This document shows, one piece after another, positions 56,225 to 64,000 of a DNA stretch of 64,000 nt. This DNA is from Hymenopus coronatus. Lineage: Eukaryota > Arthropoda > Insecta > Mantodea > Hymenopodidae. The translations under genes were made by a program, and so were the position numbers. The DNA is taken from the NCBI GenBank assembly GCA_030762935.1, contig CM060890.1:68388765-68452764 (forward strand). The letters run 5' to 3'. Position 1 is the stretch's first letter. Each line of letters starts with the position of its first letter. Under the pieces are notes generated by a model. It ran no database searches. It saw only the letters and a program-made list of their open reading frames with translations, and had not been told where the DNA came from.

Positions 56225-56790
56225 GGGACAATTGCCCCGTATTTGCATATGCAGATATTTTTTCATACGTTAAATATCTTATGGAACTCAACGGGACTAT
56301 TTTAAGTTAAACCCGGTCGGAGGACAACTAGCGAGAGATACTTTCGTTTTACCCTCTCAAGAGTGCGATCCGCCTCTTACGTCTGCACAATAGGGCCGCG
56401 GCGTGGTTAGACCTCCTACCCAGGTGGCATGGGTTCGCTCCCAGATGATCGCATATGGGATTTGTGGTGGACAAAGCGGAACAGTTGGGTTTTCTTCGGC
56501 TCTCCGGTTTCCCCCGCCAGCTCATTCCACCGGTGCTCCATCTTTATTCCATGTATAACCAGTATCATCGCCTGCGGTTCCTATTTAGTAAACGCGGGCG
56601 TTAAGCACAATCAGAAAAAAAACAAAAAAAACGAACATTTCCGCGATAAGCAGGAGTAGTAAAACGAAATCGCTCAGTCAGTTCCCTACTTACCGGTTTT
56701 AACCTGAAATAGACCCGTTGACTCCTGAACTCTTTTAACGCAAGGAGTTAAACGTTTTAACGTCTGTAGACATTGGGACACCTGGTATAA
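56225..56790. mobile_element. Long-arm MITE hosting a SINE-B
   Basis: Left arm (56229-56350, with GCCCCGTATTTGCATATGCA and GGAACTCAACGGGACTATTT) is the imperfect reverse complement of the right arm (56660-56790, with GAAATAGACCCGTTGACTCC). A related element lies at 62405-62690. No ORF. SINE-B sits between the arms. Confidence 0.65.
56393..56630 (+). mobile_element. SINE-B copy inside the MITE
   Basis: Head GGGCCGCGGCGTGGTTAGAC, B box GGGTTCGCTCCC, body ATTTGTGGTGGACAAAGCGG and CTCCGGTTTCCCCCGCC, 3' end GGGCGTTAAGCACAATC and A-rich tail. Confidence 0.85.
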
Positions 56791-56797
56791 TCACAAC

Positions 56798-57929
56798 CAG
56801 AGCTAAGAAGTTCGTACTAATTTCCGTATGTAGAGTAAGACCGGCTAGGTTTGGCAATACCATGAGGCAATACTTGTGCGAACAAAGGTCAACCCATTAC
56901 TGCAAAACGGTTATTACTGCATAACTCAGAACCACGGTAGGGAGTAAGGCGTCCGAATAACATCTTTGTTCTACTCAAATGCGAGAAAAATTAATTTGTT
57001 TTTCTACCATAGTAAGTTTTCTAGCAGTGTAATTATTCATGTACTTATTTAGAAACTAGTATACAAACTGTCAAACAGAACAGCTTCACAGAAACATACT
57101 ATTGATTGCAAATTTGTTCAGAAAGTTACCAACAACTATCACACTGTTACAGTCCAGAGATATGCAGCTGAACTGAATCTGTGCGGCATGTGGAAGAACT
57201 GTCAAGACTAATCCACCTGTAATAAAGAGAAAACGAAAAATGTAATTGAAAATAATGCAGGGTTCAGTGTGATGTACACAGTTTGATGATGCATCACACT
57301 CCCATACACGCTGCACTTTTAGATCCCAACAAATACTATTTGCTTGGTAATACTGAAACGGAACTGACAAAACATTTCAAATATGGCCTGATCCCATCGT
57401 GCGTAGTGGAATCAATTTTTTTGCGTTACAAATCTTGTTTGTTGGAACGTAGAATGAGGTTTTCATTTGAAAGGCATCAGAAGTACATATAGTTTTCAGT
57501 AATACCGATGCAGATGAGTAAAGAGTTAGTTTAATTTCTGCTTTCGTTTCTACCTAGTAACAAACTGAAGACATTTAAGAAATTTATTTTATTCTTTTTA
57601 TATTATTTAACATTCGATCAGTAAATATTTCAATCCGTGTTATAATTGCTTGGGTATTTTCTTAATCTAGATATATAGAAAGCAGTTAGTAACCCTTATA
57701 TATGTAACAGTGTGTATGTTGCACACAATTGTCTAAATAGGTATATTTATATGATTGTCTCATAATTAATTTTTATTTTCTTGAAATAGTACCGTTTACT
57801 TGACAACGGGTTTGTTTACCTCTTCAACCCCCTCCCTGCGTTCTCATCAATGACTTGTTTTGATGCGGGGGAAATGGTCGGTCGCAAACTGTATAAAGAA
57901 CGGCGGACGGTGCGAACTTCCTACCTCAG
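56798..57929. mobile_element. hAT element, second copy, inverted
   Basis: Left end CAGAGCTAAGAAGTTCGTAC corresponds to the right end of the copy at 37212-38275. The right end, read on the complement, is CTGAGGTAGGAAGTTCGC. Internal matches run inverted over the whole length, for example GTTTGTTTAC near 57810 and TTTTAGATCCCAACAAATAC at 57317. Flanking ATCACAAC and CTGACAAC (6 of 8) could be a decayed target duplication. Length 1,132 bp. Confidence 0.8.
57283..57492 (+). CDS. Counterpart of the ORF in the other hAT copy
   Basis: 69-codon frame sharing AALLDPNK, YLLG and LERRM-FSFER-QKYI with the 112-codon frame in the first hAT copy. Here no A-run interrupts it, but the frame is still short and unrecognised. 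A shared relic or a small conserved ORF are both possible. Confidence 0.3.
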   Translation: MMMHHTPIHAALLDPNKYYLLGNTETELTKHFKYGLIPSCVVESIFLRYKSCLLERRMRFSFERHQKYI

Positions 57930-58300
57930 CTGACAACCTTACGCCTTCAATTGGGATTTTGTGTCCATTTTTGTGGTTTAAATCCATTCTGTTCTTTTGT
58001 GTACAGAACAAAAGTTATTTACTTATGTGCCTATTATATGGGAAATGTTAATTTGGCACGTAAATTTGTAAAAAAAATCAAAGGTACAGACCCATTTGAA
58101 AAACGAAAGATTAAGTACGTAATACTGTTCATTCTATGCTGCTCATTTCAAGTGTAAATGCGTTCTGGCTCATGAAATATGTTTTATTGAAATTTCAGAT
58201 AAAAATTTAGTATTCCATAAAGTGTAATATTCTAAAGAAAAAACGAGAGAAAAAAGTTACTATTGTGAGCAAAAGTATATTCGTTTCAGTAAGTTGTAAG
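57930..58300. other. Spacer, nothing recognised
   Basis: Two overlapping frames of 63-68 codons (57860-58157), no motif. Confidence 0.4.
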
Positions 58301-58307
58301 TTTCTAT

Positions 58308-58730
58308 ACCGAGCGAGATGATAGATGTAACGGGTTAGTTCGCATTCCGGGGTTTCGAGCTCAATTATCGCCGATCATCGATTGTGACTTTTGGTTTTAC
58401 TTGTCTTTAGGTGAATATTATTGGGGTGTTCCTCATCTATCACGGTTTCCTTCAGTCATTTCCCTTTCGTTACGTTTACTTCCCATCTTTACTTCTCATC
58501 TTCGGGTGTGTTTCTAGCTTTCGTGGCGTGGGGCGGTGCCAAATAGATGGTGCGGATGCTTGCTCTAAGCAAAGGTTATTCACCGTAGACGCTAGAGGAC
58601 TGCTTGGCTAAACGGGTCTTTATCATCTCTGGGTAGGTTTAGTAATCGGACTGTTAGAAGTTTATGAGTCTGTAGCTCTCTAACTCCCTTCCTTCCTCCT
58701 GGGGCGATGCCCCAATAAATCTCCCGTAGA
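58308..58730 (+). mobile_element. Diverged tRNA-like SINE, family I
   Basis: Starts ACCGAGCGAGATGATAGATG with a B-box-like GGTTTCGAGCTCAATT near 58350. This layout (ACCGAGCGAG head, then a CCGGG-TTCGA segment) is one I associate with insect SINEs. The body to about 58730 is G+C-richer but diverged; the far boundary is uncertain. Confidence 0.45.
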
Positions 58731-58839
58731 ATACGATTCACGACATTCCCCCTCTTTGTATACCATATGTCGTAACTTTGAACAATATTAGCAACCAAGA
58801 AATCCAAGTGCATCGTATTTGAAGCAAAATATTTGCAAA

Positions 58840-59150
58840 AGGTAATGCAGCTGAACCCTCAATAAAATTCATACGAATAACAAAGAATATCTCAAAAATC
58901 GTTAACTTCACAAAAAAGTGAATATAATGCAATGTATGTTTTAACGATATGTACAGTTTTTGTTCGGTAAATTTTTGTTTACCTTTAATGGTTTACCATT
59001 TATGCAAGTCGTCCAGAATGAAGACGCCTCATAGGAATTTTTCTGAAAATCTTCGTGTCCATCCTTGGAAGGTGCTGTACTTAAGGATTAAATTTGGTAT
59101 TTAATCGACTTGCCGTTTTTGAGTTATGTTGTTCGCACTTACACACACAG

Positions 59151-59191
<41 letters not shown>

Positions 59192-59210
59192 TTTATTAAG
59201 TCCCCCCCCC
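58840..59210 (+). mobile_element. E element fragment ending in CA and C runs
   Basis: ACAAAGAATATCTCAAAAAT and TTGAGTTATGTTGTTCGCAC are core blocks. The microsatellite is expanded to a (CA)n array at 59153-59187, followed by TCCCCCCCCCCC, beyond which E similarity ends. Confidence 0.7.
59153..59187 (+). repeat. (CA)n microsatellite inside an E element
   Basis: 35 bp of CA repeats at the family's microsatellite position. Confidence 0.9.
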
Positions 59211-59465
59211 CCAGCGTACAGGGTCACTAAATGTTTATTTCATGAATGACCTGGTATTCAATATTATACTTAAATATATTTATACTATAGTATTTATGCA
59301 CTATATATTAAATAGAGAAAGGAAAACACTGATTATTGTTTTAAATTTACTCATACCTTTTTATACCTACTGCAAAATTTCTAAATGTATAATGAAGGTA
59401 TAATTATTTTAGTAAGAAGTATATACTTGGAAGAGCATTTTGAATAAATAGCCCGTAGTAGGGTG
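59211..59465. other. Spacer, nothing recognised
   Basis: A+T-rich. Confidence 0.4.
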
Positions 59466-59531
59466 AATAGAGAAAGTTATGTGCAAGCGTCTATCGGATT
59501 TTTAAACTTTCTTACTTTCTCTACACGTACT

Positions 59532-60586
59532 ATATCGTTCACGGAAACCAACAGTCTGCTACCTTGAACAGCTGCGAATATAGGGTAATTTGACGTGGGC
59601 ATCAAAATTAAAGAAAGGGTTGGAAACCATTGGGATGGGATACATTTTGATGGCGGGGCAGGCAAACAGGCGGAGTATTTGGAGGAAAATTGAGAACAGC
59701 CTCTGTGATATTGACAGACAGCAAATAATTGCGCAATGCACAGAGAAGGTTTCATTAGTAGTACATACTGGGCTAAAATCGGAGTGGGGTATGGAGCAAT
59801 ACATCAAAACAGGTACCAAACTCATTAGAGAGGGGCTCGCGTGGATTAGACTAGGATCATGGAGGAGCACTAAAATTTCTGACGAGAATGCTTCGAAAAT
59901 CTGTCCCATTTGCGAGGCGGAAGAGTCGTGGACTCACATCTCGGCAAGAGATAGGGGTACGGAGGAATAGCGGGAAAAATATTTACCGCGATTTTTTACC
60001 ACCGCGAATGTAGGGCTAGAAGCATGTTGGACGTTACTGGCAGGCACGGAACACATGGACGGGCTAGGTAAATTTATACTTGAGGCAAGACAGCCGAGAT
60101 CTGAGGAGGCTACCAATAGAGAAGGGAGGAATAGGTTCAAATAAGTTCAACTAAACAGAAGTGGCTACAATATTCTACATACATATATATTATGTCATAC
60201 TTAGGTCAATGTTGTGTTAGGGTTTTTATATATTGTATATATACTATGTGTATATATTTCTTTTAAGTGTAATTACCTATTATAAGAGGGTGCATTTATG
60301 AAAGTGTACTCTTTGCTGTAAATTTGAATTGCTATAATTGAATATCTTTGCAGTTTTATTTTTTCGGGTTTATCCTTTAATTCTTTATTGTTGTTTTAAT
60401 ACTGCCTTTGATTGTGGATTACCTTTGCCTTTTTATTTTCGCGTTTACTCTTAATTATTTGTTGTTGTTGATGTTGTTTTAATATTGTTTTTAGTGTGTA
60501 TTACAAAAGCACGTACGGTCTGTGGACCCGTGCGAATGTTGAACATCTATGTACATATGATATTGTTATGTCAATAAATACACATT
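59532..60586 (+). mobile_element. 5'-truncated LINE 3' end
   Basis: Insertion inside the E hairpin containing an ORF2 tail (59590-60141) and a 3' UTR that ends at TCAATAAATACACATTC. About 1.05 kb, whereas a full LINE would be several kb, so 5' truncation on insertion is likely. No clear target duplication was found. Confidence 0.7.
59590..60141 (+). pseudogene. LINE ORF2 C-terminal fragment, one in-frame stop
   Basis: 183 codons in one frame, interrupted only by TAG at 59968-59970 and ending at TAA 60139-60141. It reads WASKLKKGLETIGMGYIL near the start and CPICEAEESWTH at about residues 115-126, then resumes REKYLPRFFTTANVGLEACW after the stop. A C-x2-C plus His arrangement near the C terminus is common in non-LTR ORF2 proteins. 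TAG sits where Trp is usual (E-W-R), suggesting a single substitution. No RT catalytic domain remains. Clade not assigned. Confidence 0.65.
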
Positions 60587-61437
60587 CATGTACATAGTGT
60601 ATTGAGAAGGTATTACATTCCACTCAGAAATTCGATACCGATAGTTAATCGGAAATACATGTTTTAGGGTACCCTGTATAAAGCAAAACATTTCATGAAA
60701 AAGGTCCGTGTGTCTGTCCGTGTGTCTGTGAACACGATAACTCAAGAAGGAAATGTCGGTAAAATACCATACTTGATATTTAAGTCTAGTATCTTCCAGG
60801 GATGTGACACGAAGATTTTGAAGATAAAAAAAAAACCCTTTACATGGACAAAAATTCCAAAATTCTGATTTTTTCAAAAATGGCTCTAACGATTTTGATT
60901 AAAATGTCGTATATTAAAGACCTTTATATGAAAAATAAAAGGTATATCTTACATTTTCTGGGAATAGCCTCTGAAGACCTTTTTATTCGGGTTGATTTTT
61001 ATTAAATTTTTCAAAACTGATAAACCGCAAGATATAGACAAAAACTTAATACACAAAAAAAAATATAGATCACGTTAAAACGCAATTTACGTCATTTACA
61101 TTTTTTTCGTGGAATTAAACATTTCTGAGATATTCCTTGTTATTTGTTTCAGATTCAAAATGCTTAATCCTTATTGTCACCAAAATTTGTAAGCCCCTAG
61201 TCATGCATAGAAATGGATTTCAACCACATGGCAACCAGCTTTTAAAAGATTTGACTATCGTTTTAGACTAATGTATTTCCTTATTTTCCTTCTAATGACA
61301 AGAAAGCAAGTAATTAAAAACATTTCTGCTAATGCTTATCTTGATTATCATAAAGTAGGCAGAAGAATATGCTTTTAACAATAATTTACCACAAAGTAGA
61401 GAAAGTCATGTGAGTGGAACATATGGGATTTTTCATT

Positions 61438-62400
61438 CTTTCTTTCTTTCTTTCTTTTGCGTAATTCGTTGTGGACATCTTTCTGGTTAAATTTCTTTAC
61501 TTCTCTTAAACCGTTCCGACACTTTTCGTATATCTCTGCTGAAAAATGTGATCTACTAGTACTCTTCTCACTCAGAGCTTAGCTCATGTTCTTGGATTTC
61601 TAGACCTTGTAATCTTCACTGCAAGCAAAAAAAAAGTTCTCATCCATCTATATTAGTTACTGAAAAATACCTAAAAAGTCGAGAAACTACCAGAAGAAAA
61701 ATACTAACGAAGAAGATAGATGGTGAGGGATGAGAATGTTTTTTACAGCTCCTCTGTGATGAATTCCAGCTTATACGCTTTCCTTACAGTTGGAGTGTAA
61801 ATTGGCAAGATTTAATTTCCGGCCTTACGAATCGCAAGACGGGAATAGAGTTCTGAAATATCTTAAAAATAATTATTTGAATTTCTCGAAGCTATTCCTG
61901 GAACTAGATATGTGCCAGCGTCAGCTTTAAATCAAAACCGGCATTTCGTTTTCAAATTATGGAATGGTTATAAAGAAACTGATTAAGACAAAACATAATC
62001 AATGAAATAAAGCTAAACGCGTTGTTAATGGTTTATTTTAACAGCAGTTAAATTTGCATACATTTTATTCGCAATAAAATGAAGCGGCTAATAATATCCT
62101 TTCTAATTTCTGCATACAAATTAAAGTTTATAATATCTACTTAAGTGACAGTAAATGTTGATAAGTTATACAGTTGTCTGAAAACTCCTAATTTATTACG
62201 CCACTCATTTATGCTATGATAATTTCTGAGGCTGTTGACACGAAGTAAATCATAGAACTTGTTCGATGATTCTTCGCGCATATGCATCATATCAGTTTTA
62301 AATATATTTATTGATATGAACAGTATAAAACGTTTAACAGTATAAACGTATAAACGTTTTTTTTTAACAATTTCTACCTTGTAATTGACACGAAAAGACA
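61438..62400. other. No gene recognised; TTTC repeat
   Basis: A (TTTC)n tract at 61436-61457 directly follows the E end. The 86-codon minus frame at 62141-62401 has no motif. Confidence 0.4.
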
Positions 62401-62404
62401 TCTC

Positions 62405-62690
62405 TTAGGTATTAAATGAGCTGCAGAACTCAATGGGGCTATTTCAAGTTAAAATCAGTAAGTGGAGAACTGGCTGAGTGAGCTTCGTTAAACCCCTCTT
62501 GCTTATCAGCGGAGACGTTGAGCACGCCGCCTTCATTACAAAGTGTAAAACGAAGTGTGCGCTCGCTAGTTTTCCACTGGTCGGCTTTAACTTGAAATAG
62601 TCCCATTGAGTTCTGCTACTCTTTTAACGCACGACTGGATATCTGCAAATGTCAAATACGGGGCAGTTGGGCCACCTAATGGGCATAGGA
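62405..62690. mobile_element. Long-arm MITE, left end shortened
   Basis: Arms 62420-62492 and 62549-62616 are imperfect reverse complements, sharing GCAGAACTCAATGG, CTATTTCAAGTTAAA and the CAGTGGAAAACTAGCGAGC-type segment. The right side continues with ATCTGCAAATGTCAAATACG, GGGCAGTTGGGCCACC, matching the outer part of the MITE at 56225. The left outer part is missing. Confidence 0.65.
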
Positions 62691-63135
62691 AAGCAAATCA
62701 AGTTTAATTAAATCAAAGGAAACACAACCCTATTTGAAGTTAGGTGATTTAGTATCGTTAAAAAACAAACGATGCTTTTAACAATATTAATATTTTACCA
62801 ACTATGCCTGCCCTGTCCGTTGTCTTTTGGTAATACATTAGTGAAATTTTGAAAATGTACAGGATGTAAGGTTCTTGTTGAAATTTATTCCAATTATTAC
62901 ATACAATAACAGTGATATTTCTGCTTTGTTTCAAAATGATAGTGTTTATGGTAATTAAATAATATTATAATTGTTAAATTCATTGTTCCAATAAAGTGTT
63001 CCTAAACTGAGTTTTAAAATATTTATATAAAAAGTTGGAAGCTGATCGGTAAATATTTATATAGTATTTTTATATTATGCTCTACTTATGGTATTAATTA
63101 ACTCTTTTCTATACCCTCCAAACCCTTGATTTTAT
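62691..63135. other. Spacer, nothing recognised
   Basis: A+T-rich. Confidence 0.4.
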
Positions 63136-63139
63136 ATAT

Positions 63140-64000
63140 ATTCTGTATTATATATTCTGTAAACAAACTATTTTCAAAAAAAGATTTTTCTTTTGTTTAC
63201 TACAAGCTAATCAAGATAAATATTAACGAAATTGTCTTATTATTTAGTTGACTATATGTAGAAGGAAAATAAGAGAATACGCTAGTCTAAGCTGGCAGTT
63301 AAATCTTAAAGGTTGTCGCTATGCTTTTGTCATGAAAATGCGGTTCTCTTTTCATAACCAGGATTAAAATAAAATGTATAGGACTTCCCGTTTGAGAAAC
63401 GTTTTAAGTATTTTCAAATTGAAACCAATAAGGGACAACTCTGAAATGAAACATGCATAGTATGAACAAATATTAAAAGTATTGTTAAAAGAACCAACTT
63501 TTGTTAACAGTTTTAGAAATCAAATTTTGGGCAAATTTAGCTGTATGTAAAACTGTGAATGACCTAAATTATGTATTTTTGTAGTAAGCTTTTCTATCTC
63601 GTTTAGAATGAAGTGGACATTAAGGGCAGTTCCCAAGAAATTCAGGATAAACATTTTATTTTCCATGTAAACACTTTGATCTACGGCATTTTAATTAAAA
63701 TCGTTGACTTGTTTTAGAAAATAGAAAACTTACAAACATGTCCATGTGAAGCGTAGTTTCGAGTGAGTGATTTTCCTGAAAAATGTTTGTGTGACATTAA
63801 TGAAAGATAGTAAATTTAAACACCAAGGTAGGTGAATTTCAAGTTTATATGACGGTATTTTCGTTTTTCAGCTATATTTTCCACAAACACACACGGACTT
63901 TTTTCTAAAAATGTTTTTCTTGGAGTCGGGTAACCTCAAAATATATATTTCCGGTAAAACTTCGGTATTGAATTTTTTGCTGGAGTACACTATGTATATA
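63140..64000 (+). mobile_element. E element copy cut by the window end
   Basis: Plus-oriented core from TTCTGTAAACAAACTATTTT, microsatellite CACAAACACACACGG near 63880, then TTTCCGGTAAAACTTCGG and TGGAGTACACTATGTATATA, the start of the terminal hairpin, at the window edge. Confidence 0.75.

Larger units (their letters stand above)
59466..61437 (-). mobile_element. E element split by a LINE; remnant of a tandem neighbour upstream
   Basis: 59466-59501 is the 5' end of an upstream minus copy (AGAGAAAGTTATGTGCAAGC). CTTACTTTCTCTACACGTAC at 59511-59530 begins the next copy, interrupted in its hairpin by the LINE at 59532-60586. It resumes at ATGTACATAGTGTATTGAG and runs to GTCATGTGAGTGGAACATAT near 61425. 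Confidence 0.85.

Overview
This is an A+T-rich stretch of animal nuclear DNA with no intact host gene. Long open frames are absent; the longest (179 codons, 51308-51847 minus) has low-complexity composition and lies in a G+C-rich repeat. Nearly everything recognisable is a mobile element or a relic of one. The mixture (several tRNA-headed SINE families, jockey-type and other LINE tails, an IS630/Tc1-mariner transposase relic, hAT and foldback elements) points to a large, repeat-rich arthropod genome. I cannot settle insect versus chelicerate from sequence alone. There are no bacterial operons, ribosome binding sites or CRISPR arrays.

One repeat dominates, provisionally called the E element. 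It is about 0.85-1.1 kb long, and I count roughly 30 full or partial copies in both orientations. In the orientation I call plus it starts near TCTGATGTGTTCC with ACTTTCTCTAC just inside. It carries a CA/GT-type microsatellite about 150-200 bp from its other end, and finishes in a strong hairpin (CTCTATAC ... GTATAGAG) followed by AAAGTAAAA. Copies often lie head-to-tail or back-to-back. Short subterminal inverted repeats, a microsatellite core, a 3' hairpin and tandem joining together resemble Helentron-associated (HINE/DINE-1-like) non-autonomous Helitrons; that assignment is an inference.

Layout. 1-7.2 kb: E copies, one interrupted by a SINE-C with a target duplication, one carrying SINE-A and SINE-B, and a back-to-back E pair at 3.46-4.77 kb. 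7.2-14.1 kb: two SINE-D copies, a dead mariner-type transposase (8.46-9.50 kb), a LINE tail relic and a long stretch with little recognisable. 14.1-31.8 kb: the densest E-element region, with SINE insertions, a foldback element at 19.17 kb and another LINE tail at 29.75 kb. 32.7-38.3 kb: SINEs, a trinucleotide repeat block and a 1,064-bp hAT element with 8-bp target duplication. 38.3-45.7 kb: more E copies and two LINE relics facing each other. 46.5-50.3 kb: an exon-like segment between short direct repeats, a tRNA-like SINE and a second SINE-C. 50.4-54.9 kb: E copies, G+C-rich repeats, SINE-A and a 5S-rRNA-derived repeat. 56.2-57.9 kb: a long-arm MITE hosting a SINE-B, then a second hAT copy inverted relative to the first. 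58.3-64 kb: a SINE-like repeat, an E element split by a fairly young LINE 3' end, another MITE and a final E copy cut by the window edge.

The interest lies in the nesting. Target-site duplications show SINE-A, SINE-B, SINE-C and hAT elements inserting into already resident E copies, so E is older than those families here. Both the hAT element and the LINE landed in the terminal hairpin of an E copy.
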